Positions 8,361 through 14,164 of a stretch of 16,229 nt of DNA are shown here, one piece after another (position 1 is the first letter of the stretch; the number at the start of each line of letters is the position of its first letter). Origin of the DNA: JBHGBB01 sp041946755 (GTDB lineage: Bacteria; UBP4; UBA4092; JAOAEQ01); NCBI GenBank assembly GCA_041946755.1, contig JBHGBB010000071.1, positions 1 through 16,229 on the forward strand. The letters are read 5' to 3'. The notes beneath the pieces were generated by a model that had not been told where the DNA came from, did no database searches, and saw nothing but the letters and a program-made list of their open reading frames with translations. Made by a program: the position numbers and the translations under genes.

Positions 8361-8475
8361 AGCAGTGAGAAGTGAGAAGCTAGCAGATAAGAATAATAAC
8401 CCAGTCAAGAGTTAAAAAAGGTGAGATACAAGGAAACTTTATAATGCAGAAGTTAGTAGATAGGGAAAAGCAATT
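8361..8475 (+). repeat. Composite heptamer element, copy 1
   Basis: This is the main content of the 317-bp gap between the beta-helix gene and the DUF3795-like gene. Order of modules on the plus strand: heptamer array (gtgagaa repeats), spacer aataataacccagtcaagag (~8391-8410), core beginning ata-caaggaaacttt (~8426-8440), heptamers agaagtt-agtagat, and the start of the hairpin module (gtagatagggaaaagca, 8456-8472). The element ends about 12 bp from the DUF3795-like stop codon. A 64-codon minus-strand open frame crosses it but shows no coding character. Confidence 0.6.
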
Positions 8476-8485
8476 ATCGTTGTCA

Positions 8486-8779
8486 TCATTTATGCTTTAA
8501 TCTTGCTACCCGCTCATTAATGGATTTAAGATGCTGGTCTTCAGATATACTCGGGTCTTTTAAGTCCTTAAATAGTTTACAGGGTAAATCTGGGCATTGC
8601 CCGCAACTGGTATATTTCTTATTAATCACCGCGCAGGTATATAACGGACATACTTTATCCGGCATCATTTCTTTCGCCCAGAAGGTTTGCCCTTTAACCT
8701 GATAGCACCCTTGGCAGGATTTACCCATAAATCCACATTGGTCGCATTGTAGACCGCAAACTGACACCATTGATTCCAT
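8486..8779 (-). CDS. Small cysteine-rich DUF3795-like protein
   Basis: A 97-residue protein with a dense cysteine pattern: CGLQCDQCGF near the N-terminus, then SCQGC, CPLYTC, and SCGQCPDLPC. This is the layout of DUF3795 proteins, which are taken to bind a metal, probably zinc or an iron-sulfur cluster; their function is unknown. There is no signal peptide or membrane segment, so it is probably cytoplasmic. The start at 8779 is supported by AAAGGAG 8 nt upstream; a second in-frame ATG at 8770 is too close to that site. It begins 52 bp after the SBBP gene stop, with no convincing promoter of its own, and may be co-transcribed with that gene, though a functional link is not obvious. Confidence 0.8.
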   Translation of the reverse strand: MESMVSVCGLQCDQCGFMGKSCQGCYQVKGQTFWAKEMMPDKVCPLYTCAVINKKYTSCGQCPDLPCKLFKDLKDPSISEDQHLKSINERVARLKHK

Positions 8780-8831
8780 TTCTAATACTCCTTTTAATTT
8801 ATCTAGAGTTAACCATATTGATTAATACATG

Positions 8832-10400
8832 TTATTCTAGTTGTATCCAATATCGGGATAATATTATTGCTGTAGCCGGTGATAAGAATTTACTGAGGAA
8901 TGCGTCGGTTAGACCATTTGAAATATGGTTATCTATTCCAGTACTTGGGTCGAAGTCAACGGTATTCGAAAATGAGCCGACGAGGTAACTTATATCTCCT
9001 GCCTGATTTACTGCTACATGATATCCCCAATCATCGGTACTACCACCCCAAGTATTCACCCATTGTAAATTACCGCTAGAATCAAACTTGACATAAAATA
9101 TATCTTGGCCGCCATTTGCGGTAATGCTAGTAGTTCCGTCCGGGTCGAAATAAGCGGTCCCGGCAAAAGTTCCGGTGGCATAGGTATTGTTCGCTCCATC
9201 AATAGCAAGCCCGGTTACCGCATCCCAACCGGTTCCGCCCCAAGTTTTTGCCCATACGAAGTTCCCGCTGGAATCGAATTTGCTGATAAACGCATCTACT
9301 GAACCTTTGCAGGAATGGATATCCGGATGCAACGGATCCCAAGGATTGAAGTCGCAACTGAAACTCGCATATCTACCTGCAGCATATACATTACCTAAAC
9401 CATCTATTGCTACGATACCTCCGGCATCTTCAGTATTTTGCCCACCCCAAGTGCGTACCCATTTGAAATCGCCATTAGAACTAAATTTACTTAAAAAGAC
9501 ATCGACTATAAATCCGCTATCATGCGCTGGATGATTGGGTTCACCGCCAGTCGGATTGAAATCGATCGTTTTACTCGCATACATTCCGGCGACATAAACA
9601 TTTCCGGCATTATCTACCGCTACTCCGGGACCATCGTCATACCCTTCCCCACCCCAAGTTCGCGCCCAGATAAAATTTCCATTGGAATCGAATTTACTCA
9701 AGAAAGAATCAAACGCCGCCAGCGGTCCGGGATGATTGGTATGCCAATCCGGATGCAGCGAATCCCAAGGATTATAGTTGGTTGAAGTACCTGAATAATC
9801 ACCTTCTACATAAATATTATTAGCGCTATCGATAGCAAGACTATAACTTTCAGACCCGCCGTCAGCAGGTCCCCAGGTTCTTACCCATTGGAAAACGCCA
9901 CTAGAATTAAATTTGCTTAAATAGACATTATTCATCGACCCGGCGTTTGAAGTATGAACTGCAAATCCGCTGCTGGGGTCGAAGTCTACCGTATATTGAT
10001 AAGGTCCGGAAACATAGACATTACCTGAACCATCTATCGCCAGTCCGTTCGGTACCTCTCGTCCAATACCGCCCCAGGTTTTCACCCATATGAAATTGCC
10101 GGTCGCATCGAATTTGCTTATGAATACATCTTGACCGCCACTCGCAGTGCAATAAGTAGTTCCGACACCCGGATCGAAATCTACGGTTCCACCAAACTGA
10201 CCTGCTATATATACATTCTCTGATCCATCTACTGCTACGTTATAGATCGCATCACTTGAACTCCCACCCCAGGTTCGAGCCCAGCTTTCAGATATACTGG
10301 AAAACGAATTCAGGTGCTTCGGTATCGGTGTCGGCTGTACTGCGAAACTGATAGAGACAAAAGATATGACTAATAATATCAACACCATATTTAATTTCAT
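8832..10400 (-). CDS. Secreted seven-bladed SBBP-repeat beta-propeller protein
   Basis: A 522-residue exported protein. A signal peptide covers about residues 1-20 (MKLNMVLILLVISFVSISFA). The rest is seven repeats of 64-73 residues, each with (A/V)xTWGG (WG at 44, 110, 176, 249, 318, 387 and 451), then (A/V)xD-x-x-x-N-x-Y-x-x-G, FDP or FNP, and FxSKF-x-x-x-G-x-F-x-W. This matches SBBP (beta-propeller) repeats, and seven copies predict one closed seven-bladed propeller. The third copy has WGP instead of WGG. The sequence stops about 17 residues after the last blade with no recognised sorting tail. SBBP proteins are usually extracellular or surface-associated; no enzymatic residues are evident. 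The ATG at 10400 has AGGAAAG upstream and a strong promoter at 10473-10501 with a hairpin in the leader. Confidence 0.88.
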   Translation of the reverse strand: MKLNMVLILLVISFVSISFAVQPTPIPKHLNSFSSISESWARTWGGSSSDAIYNVAVDGSENVYIAGQFGGTVDFDPGVGTTYCTASGGQDVFISKFDATGNFIWVKTWGGIGREVPNGLAIDGSGNVYVSGPYQYTVDFDPSSGFAVHTSNAGSMNNVYLSKFNSSGVFQWVRTWGPADGGSESYSLAIDSANNIYVEGDYSGTSTNYNPWDSLHPDWHTNHPGPLAAFDSFLSKFDSNGNFIWARTWGGEGYDDGPGVAVDNAGNVYVAGMYASKTIDFNPTGGEPNHPAHDSGFIVDVFLSKFSSNGDFKWVRTWGGQNTEDAGGIVAIDGLGNVYAAGRYASFSCDFNPWDPLHPDIHSCKGSVDAFISKFDSSGNFVWAKTWGGTGWDAVTGLAIDGANNTYATGTFAGTAYFDPDGTTSITANGGQDIFYVKFDSSGNLQWVNTWGGSTDDWGYHVAVNQAGDISYLVGSFSNTVDFDPSTGIDNHISNGLTDAFLSKFLSPATAIILSRYWIQLE

Positions 10401-10429
10401 ATATCTTTCCTATGCTAAAGTAGGGGTAG

Positions 10430-10444
10430 TCCGCCTAAGGCGGA
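10430..10444 (-). promoter_or_regulatory. Hairpin in the 5' leader of the SBBP gene
   Basis: The sequence tccgcctaaggcgga is a perfect 6-bp stem with a 3-nt loop. It lies between the predicted start site (~10466) and the Shine-Dalgarno (~10407), so it would be in the mRNA leader, about 20 nt before the ribosome site. It could stabilise the message or modulate initiation. A similar motif (tccgccttagtcgga) occurs near 5656, so it may also just be a dispersed palindrome. Confidence 0.45.
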
Positions 10445-10472
10445 TTCTGCCCTTTTATTTAAAGTCGGATAA

Positions 10473-10501
10473 AGTATAGCGAACCCTACAATAACTGTCA
10501 A
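10473..10501 (-). promoter_or_regulatory. Sigma-70-type promoter for the SBBP gene
   Basis: Minus strand: TTGACA (10501-10496), 17-bp spacer, TATACT (10478-10473). The predicted start site near 10466 gives a ~66-nt leader to the ATG at 10400. Confidence 0.78.
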
Positions 10502-10550
10502 CTTAAACTTAGGGATTATTAGGAATCCAGGAACCCAGGAGATATTAATT

Positions 10551-10675
10551 TAGAAGTAAGAAGTAAGAAGCATAATAAATCAATTAAGAGTTAAGAGTGA
10601 AGAGATGCGAGGAAACTTTTTAGAAGAAGTAGATAGTAGCTAGTAGCTAGTAGTTAGGAGAGACAATAAACAGTA
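10551..10675 (+). repeat. Composite heptamer element, copy 2
   Basis: Modules in order: agaagta-type heptamers (10552-10570), spacer ataataaatcaattaagag, heptamers ttaagag-ttaagag-tgaagag, the 22-bp core starting atgcgaggaaacttttt (10605-10626), then heptamers tagtagc-tagtagc-tagtagt-taggaga to about 10660. The core is identical to that of copy 3. It ends a few bases from the stop codon of the minus-strand membrane-protein gene at 10679, so it sits directly behind that gene. Confidence 0.72.
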
Positions 10676-10678
10676 GAG

Positions 10679-11170
10679 TTAGATACTTGATACTGGTTGA
10701 GGATGAACTGGAATAGGATTCAGTTCGACCTGTTGTTTAGCAAGTTTATGTAATACCAGATGGAGTTGAATAATGATGATTGCTGCTAATATCAGGTTTA
10801 TTGTTGGAATAGATAATATCAGAGTGAGGTGATGTTCCCATAACCAATGGGAACCTTCGATGAGAAATGATACCAGACCGATACTATTAAGGATTATCGC
10901 CATAATATTCCATAATTTAGCGGTATGTTTTTTAGCGATAGAAAATGCGATTATTCCGATGATATATGCAATGATATATACTAATACTACTGATAAGGTA
11001 TAATTGCTCTGATATTGATATCCCCAGCCATTCCCTAGAGCATACTGGGCATAGTTCCAAGTCCAGGAATGGTCACTCCAGAGCCAGGAAATAGCAGTGA
11101 ACTTGGTTGATGCGAGTACCATTAATACCACATAACTATAAAGTAATGCGAGGAGATATTTCGGTTTCAT
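10679..11170 (-). CDS. Four-helix membrane protein of unknown function, predicted leaderless
   Basis: I do not recognise this 163-residue protein. It has four hydrophobic segments (about 5-22, 58-78, 87-105 and 117-137), an aromatic-rich loop between the first two (WLWSDHSWTWNYAQYALGNGWGYQ), and a polar, proline-rich tail. It is most likely an inner-membrane protein. The open frame extends upstream to 11215, but the consensus promoter (TTGACA 11206-11201, TATAAT 11182-11177) overlaps that extension, so the real start must be the ATG at 11170. Only 6 nt separate the -10 box from this ATG, so the mRNA should begin at or next to the start codon (leaderless), and no Shine-Dalgarno is present. It lies between composite repeat copies 2 and 3 and appears to be transcribed alone. 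Confidence 0.72.
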   Translation of the reverse strand: MKPKYLLALLYSYVVLMVLASTKFTAISWLWSDHSWTWNYAQYALGNGWGYQYQSNYTLSVVLVYIIAYIIGIIAFSIAKKHTAKLWNIMAIILNSIGLVSFLIEGSHWLWEHHLTLILSIPTINLILAAIIIIQLHLVLHKLAKQQVELNPIPVHPQPVSSI

Positions 11171-11176
11171 AAATCT

Positions 11177-11206
11177 ATTATATATAGTTGTATATGATAT
11201 TGTCAA
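11177..11206 (-). promoter_or_regulatory. Promoter directing a leaderless transcript of the four-helix protein
   Basis: Minus strand: TTGACA (11206-11201), 18-bp spacer, TATAAT (11182-11177), then only 6 nt to the ATG at 11170. The transcription start should coincide with the A of the start codon. Confidence 0.72.
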
Positions 11207-11220
11207 GACCATCAAATAAC

Positions 11221-11362
11221 AGAAGTTAGGAGTGAGGAGTGAGAAGTATAATAAACCAGTTAAGAGATAAGAGATAAGAGATGCGAGGAAACTTTTTAGA
11301 AGAGGTAGCTAGTAGACAGTAGACAGAAGCTAGAAGTGAGAAGTAAGAAGTAAGAAGTAACC
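11221..11362 (+). repeat. Composite heptamer element, copy 3 (longest heptamer run)
   Basis: Modules in order: agaagtt-aggagtg-aggagtg-agaagta (11221-11248), spacer taataaaccag, ttaagag-ataagag-ataagag (11260-11280), the 22-bp core (11281-11302, identical to copy 2), then eight in-register 7-mers from 11304 to 11359: ggtagct, agtagac, agtagac, agaagct, agaagtg and three times agaagta. The run ends 4 bp from the nucleotidyltransferase stop codon (11364-11366). This copy shows the 7-nt period most clearly. Confidence 0.78.
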
Positions 11363-11363
11363 T

Positions 11364-11819
11364 CTATAACCTTTTATTTTTCTTTTTAAGTATTAAAGCG
11401 TCTAATTTATCTTTGTCTCTGCCGGTCGATTCTTTATTTTTAATCAGATTGGTTTTTGAAAGAAACGGGACTTTTATATTGTCTAGCTTAACCATTTTTT
11501 TGGTTTTATATGCATCTTTAAAAACGACTCCATCAATATGAGTGATAATATCGATGCGACGAGGAGGTATGCCGATTTGTAATATTATCCCTTTTTCAGT
11601 AAAGGTACTTTTAGTTATTTCGGATAACGGGGCGCCAAACGTTTTTAACGACTCATATATCTTTTCAGAATTTGATGCGGATACTTCTACCCAAATATCT
11701 ATATCTCCGGTTGCGCGGGGATATTTGTAAACTCCCATAGCGTATGCGCCGACGATGAGAAATTTAACTTTATGGTTTAATAAGCTTTGTAATATGTCGC
11801 GGTAGTCTTTGTTTAACAT
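11364..11819 (-). CDS. Minimal nucleotidyltransferase-like protein (DUF6036/AbiEii-like)
   Basis: A 151-residue cytoplasmic protein of the polymerase-beta-type nucleotidyltransferase fold. It shows the helix-strand start VKFLIVGAYAMGVY (G24), the two-aspartate motif RATGDIDIWV (D39, D41), a later strand RRIDIIT with a candidate third acidic residue (D90), and the C-terminal GRDKDKLDALIL common in this subgroup. Relatives include antitoxin or toxin nucleotidyltransferases in two-gene modules and orphan enzymes; which applies is not decided by sequence. The ATG at 11819 has no Shine-Dalgarno. The gene overlaps the upstream small gene by 50 bp, so translation is probably coupled. It is followed directly by composite repeat copy 3. 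Confidence 0.8.
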   Translation of the reverse strand: MLNKDYRDILQSLLNHKVKFLIVGAYAMGVYKYPRATGDIDIWVEVSASNSEKIYESLKTFGAPLSEITKSTFTEKGIILQIGIPPRRIDIITHIDGVVFKDAYKTKKMVKLDNIKVPFLSKTNLIKNKESTGRDKDKLDALILKKKNKRL

Positions 11820-11958
11820 AAGGTGATTTCTGCAGTGACCATAATTCTGCGGTTAATTCCCATATCATCGCAACATTTTCTGCAGGAGATAAGTTTGAAC
11901 GACCATCTTCATTTTTCGGGGTTTTACCGATATATACCTTTTTCCGGTTAACTCTCAT
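11770..11958 (-). CDS. Small partner protein of the nucleotidyltransferase
   Basis: A 62-residue basic protein overlapping the start of the nucleotidyltransferase gene by 50 bp in another frame. Visible sequence: basic N-terminus (MRVNRKKVYIGKTPKNED), then a probable helix SPAENVAMIWELTAELWSL and a basic end RLPRHITKLIKP. Small proteins with a WELTxExW-like helix commonly precede this type of nucleotidyltransferase, which supports a real gene and a two-gene module; a toxin-antitoxin role is possible but unproven. The ATG at 11958 is 6 nt after an extended -10 (TGGTATAAT, 11973-11965), so the transcript is predicted to be leaderless and no Shine-Dalgarno is present. Confidence 0.72.
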   Translation of the reverse strand: MRVNRKKVYIGKTPKNEDGRSNLSPAENVAMIWELTAELWSLQKSPYVKQRLPRHITKLIKP

Positions 11959-11964
11959 AGCAGA

Positions 11965-11973
11965 ATTATACCA
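11965..11973 (-). promoter_or_regulatory. Extended -10 promoter for the nucleotidyltransferase pair
   Basis: Minus strand TGGTATAAT: an extended -10 (TGn plus TATAAT) with no good -35 at the expected distance. The -10 is followed by 6 nt and the ATG at 11958, which predicts a leaderless mRNA. Confidence 0.62.
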
Positions 11974-12010
11974 TATTCACCGATTCATTGTTTACTAGCG
12001 GGTTATAGGG

Positions 12011-12110
12011 ATAATAAACTAGTCAAGAGTTAAGAGATGCGAGAAAACCTTTAAAAAACAGTAGCTAGTAGCTAGTAGTTAGGAGTTAGGGGAAAAAACA
12101 TAAAGATAAA
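12011..12110 (+). repeat. Composite heptamer element, copy 4
   Basis: First part of the 508-bp gap between the small partner gene and the secreted protein gene. Modules: spacer ggataataaactagtcaagag (the agaagta array is missing), ttaagag, a diverged core atgcgagaaaacctttaa (12037-12058), then gtagcta-gtagcta-gtagtta-ggagtta to about 12100. A small hairpin insert (cccaac 12128-12133 with gttggg 12148-12153) follows, and then the hairpin module of the direct repeat at 12155. Copy 1 shows the heptamer and hairpin modules joined directly, so the hairpin at 12128 looks like a later insertion. Confidence 0.6.
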
Positions 12111-12154
12111 ATAGTAAAAGTAGTTCACCCAACGAAGCTTTAGCGTAGTTGGGA

Positions 12155-12299
12155 CAGTAGATAGGGAAAAGCAGATTCTCTAATAGAGAATCTGCTTTTA
12201 TTTACTATTCGCCAAAATAGACATGATTGAATTGATTAGGGTTAGGGCAATGAAGTTGAATTAAGCTCAAATTGGGCTTAATTCAACTTAGCTGGCAGG
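12155..12299 (+). repeat. Direct repeat, left copy (two-hairpin block)
   Basis: A block of ~145 bp that recurs at 13557-13703. Shared anchors in order: cagtagata, the gcagatt hairpin with T-rich ends, aaaatagac, ttgaattgatta, ggttag, agttgaatta, ttcaactt and ggctggcagg-like end. The left copy holds a 15-bp stem (12167-12181 with 12185-12199) and a 14-bp stem (12253-12266 with 12276-12289). The two copies flank the secreted-protein gene. After it, 12300-12440 holds only diverged remnants (tgcaatctgattgg, ggtaacc) that recur near 13915-14000. Confidence 0.7.
12167..12199. terminator. Bidirectional terminator-like hairpin
   Basis: A perfect 15-bp stem (aaaagcagattctct with its complement) around a 3-nt loop; U-rich ends result on either strand. 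On the minus strand it lies 268 bp beyond the stop codon of the secreted-protein gene, so it may stop read-through toward the nucleotidyltransferase pair. It also belongs to the repeated block, so termination may be incidental. Confidence 0.5.
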
Positions 12300-12466
12300 T
12301 AGAGGGGGGCTAAAAATCAGTTTGCTGGACTTGCCTCGTTATACAGTTTATTTATTACGGGTATGCAATCTGATTGGCATATCGGTAACCTTTAGGAAAA
12401 AATAAGGTTTCTCTAGACAACAACCTTCGTTGAGAAAAATTAAATTTGGCTGTTTGTTTAACTTTA

Positions 12467-13471
12467 TTATTCCTTTATAACAATAGGTAGTGATCGTAGT
12501 TCTCCTCGCCATACGCCTTCATTTTTATGAGTAAAGTACAATCCATAACCATATCGCACTATTAATATCGTTGTATTTCTACTTAAATTTAAATCGGGAA
12601 AAGCATCAGCGATATTCATTAAATACATATACGTTTTACCTGCTGGAATAGTTATTTTTTCTAAGTGGACTGCTCTATCGGGAATTGCATTTCGCTCTGT
12701 AGATGTTAACACTCTACAACTTGGATGGTAAACCATTGGAATTAACGGATGTATTATTTTGTCACCGATCAGGAGTGATAAAGGCCAATCTTCACTAAAC
12801 ATATATGGTGTTGATACATTATTATTAATTCTACCACTTACTTCTGAATATAATATTAAATCATTTTCACCATGATTATTGAAAGTTAACTTGAGATATT
12901 TTATCGAATTATGATTAATGTATTGTGCATCGAGCGATAGACCATTGATAATCAATGGAAGATTTTCACCATATTGAATTCGGTTTTGTTTCCAAAATTT
13001 TTCCCAAACTTCTATAAGAGGTTTACGAATAACATGCATCTTATAAACTCCTCCTACTTCATCTCTGAAACATATACCAAAAATATGTTTAAGTGCTCCT
13101 TCAACCTGCCACACTACAAGAGGATCAGGATGGTTAAGTCCAGCCACAATTAAATCGATTTGTTCTCTACTAAATTTGATGTCACTTTGTGCAAGGCGGG
13201 CAAGTGTCTCAGCATTATCGAAATTTGGGCTACCAAGTCCATCAATATTTTTACCCAGATTAGATACTATTGTATCTATATAATGGGGGTCAGCCTCTTG
13301 CATCTTGGCAATTTCCTCTTTAGATAAAGGCCTTTTCTGTACCTCTATAAACCAAGGTGCAATCATGGAATTCATCCGATCACTCACTGTATTATCATCT
13401 GCCCAACCTTGAAATGAACTGAATAGAAATACTAGCCCAATTAAAAAACAGATTCGTTTAATATATCTCAT
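12467..13471 (-). CDS. Secreted protein of unknown function
   Basis: I do not recognise this 334-residue protein. Residues 1-23 (MRYIKRICFLIGLVFLFSSF, then QGWA) form a signal peptide, so it is exported. Residues ~40-130 are helical, with a HEAT-like stretch (LNHPDPLVVWQVEGALKHIFG). Residues ~165-334 look beta-rich (YLKLTFNNHGENDLILYSEVSG, ITIPAGKTYMYLMNI), possibly a beta-sandwich. The open frame reaches 13504, but the promoter -10 box (13506-13511) and the Shine-Dalgarno GGAGAA 6 nt before the ATG at 13471 fix the start there. It is a single-gene unit flanked by direct repeats, with few G/C-rich codons and no CCGG, unlike the genes to the left, which suggests recent acquisition. Confidence 0.72.
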   Translation of the reverse strand: MRYIKRICFLIGLVFLFSSFQGWADDNTVSDRMNSMIAPWFIEVQKRPLSKEEIAKMQEADPHYIDTIVSNLGKNIDGLGSPNFDNAETLARLAQSDIKFSREQIDLIVAGLNHPDPLVVWQVEGALKHIFGICFRDEVGGVYKMHVIRKPLIEVWEKFWKQNRIQYGENLPLIINGLSLDAQYINHNSIKYLKLTFNNHGENDLILYSEVSGRINNNVSTPYMFSEDWPLSLLIGDKIIHPLIPMVYHPSCRVLTSTERNAIPDRAVHLEKITIPAGKTYMYLMNIADAFPDLNLSRNTTILIVRYGYGLYFTHKNEGVWRGELRSLPIVIKE

Positions 13472-13505
13472 AGTATTCTCCAATTGAATTATATTTATAG
13501 TCAAG

Positions 13506-13535
13506 ATTATACAAAGCGATTTGAATGGCTGTCAA
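13506..13535 (-). promoter_or_regulatory. Sigma-70-type promoter for the secreted protein gene
   Basis: Minus strand: TTGACA (13535-13530), 18-bp spacer ending gctttg, TATAAT (13511-13506) followed by CTTG. The gctttgTATAATCTTG block is shared with the promoter at 15559-15588. Leader of ~28 nt to the ATG at 13471. Confidence 0.8.
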
Positions 13536-13556
13536 ATTAAAAAAATAGATCGTAGC

Positions 13557-13703
13557 CAGTAGATAAGGAAAAAGCAGATTTTCTATTAGCAAATCTGCTT
13601 TTCTTAAATACTAGCTAAAATAGACTGGGTTGAATTGATTATGGTTAGATGGATGTAGTTGAATTACTGACCAATGGTTAAAAGTTCAACTTGGGCTGGC
13701 AGG
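13557..13703 (+). repeat. Direct repeat, right copy (two-hairpin block)
   Basis: Counterpart of the block at 12155-12299, diverged but collinear along its length. The first hairpin is conserved as a 12-bp stem (13570-13581 with 13591-13602) with a longer loop. The second is reduced to agttgaatt (near 13654) and agttcaactt (near 13683). Divergence of both copies suggests an old duplication. It begins upstream of the secreted-protein promoter. Confidence 0.68.
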
Positions 13704-13735
13704 CACCACCCTTACTATTCACATCTTTATTCCCA

Positions 13736-13983
13736 TGGGCTTCGCCCACGGCTATTCTCATTATTCCCCTTCGGGGAATCCGATACTATCCCTGGAAGGG
13801 ATAAAGCTGAATAGCCGGAGATGGAATCTACGGAAAGAATATTAAAGGACGAGATAACCCTGAAAGGGTTGAATGATTCATTGAATTTCTGAAACAGTCT
13901 CCTTATAACGGGATCTGCAATCTGATCGGTTTAGGCTTAAATTGGTTGGGTTAAATAGCAGATTGCGAACTTCGCAATCTGCT
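13736..13983. repeat. Cluster of short palindromes (REP-like) in a 690-bp gene-free stretch
   Basis: Hairpins in order: tgggc-ttc-gccca (13736-13748); an outer stem ggctattc (13750-13757) with gaatagcc (13809-13816) that encloses attcccc-ttc-ggggaat (13763-13779) and atccct-gga-agggat (13788-13802); aaccct-gaa-agggtt (13856-13870); and a 12-bp stem agcagattgcga (13957-13968) with 13972-13983. Tiny GAA/TTC loops on 5-7-bp stems are typical of dispersed palindromic repeats. The flanks match the left repeat region (cagt...ttat.acggg, tgcaatctgat.gg near 12337-12377 and 13895-13929), as if these palindromes were inserted there later. No gene is evident between 13504 and 14165. Confidence 0.6.
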
Positions 13984-14113
13984 CGGTGGTTTCGGTAACC
14001 GCAGATAAATCAATATAATGCATCCTGGTTAACCTTATCGTTTGGTAAAGTCAAGTTGGGGAGAGTGGCTGCGGATTGAAGATCTCGAATATCTATACTG
14101 TTAGCCTGTTGTT

Positions 14114-14140
14114 GTCATTCCTGCGAAGGCAAGAATCTAG
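14114..14140. repeat. Single dispersed palindromic repeat unit (GTCATTCCTGCGAAGGC type)
   Basis: The sequence gtcattcctgcgaaggcaag followed by aatctag is a near-perfect short hairpin (attcctgc with gcaagaat, one mismatch) of a kind widely scattered in bacterial genomes. It sits 25 bp beyond the stop codon of the minus-strand gene at 14165 and may help to end that transcript. Confidence 0.55.
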
Positions 14141-14164
14141 ACATTTGATTTAAAATAGTGCACG

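Noticed and set aside
8214..8408. 64-codon minus-strand open frame with a hydrophobic start
   Set aside because: It runs across composite repeat copy 1, has no Shine-Dalgarno or conserved-looking sequence, and would overlap the leader of the beta-helix gene.
9105..9785. Plus-strand open frames opposite the SBBP gene
   Set aside because: The minus strand encodes seven regular propeller blades; the antisense frames show no start signals or recognisable sequence.
11171..11215. N-terminal extension of the four-helix membrane protein (start at 11215)
   Set aside because: A consensus promoter overlaps this segment and the start site falls at 11170.
11221..11362. Possible CRISPR array or mini-CRISPR
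   Set aside because: Units are 7 nt and tandem with no unique spacers; no cas gene is nearby.
12155..13703. Insertion sequence or transposon carrying the secreted-protein gene
   Set aside because: No transposase, no terminal inverted repeats and no target-site duplication can be seen; the flanking repeats are direct and diverged.
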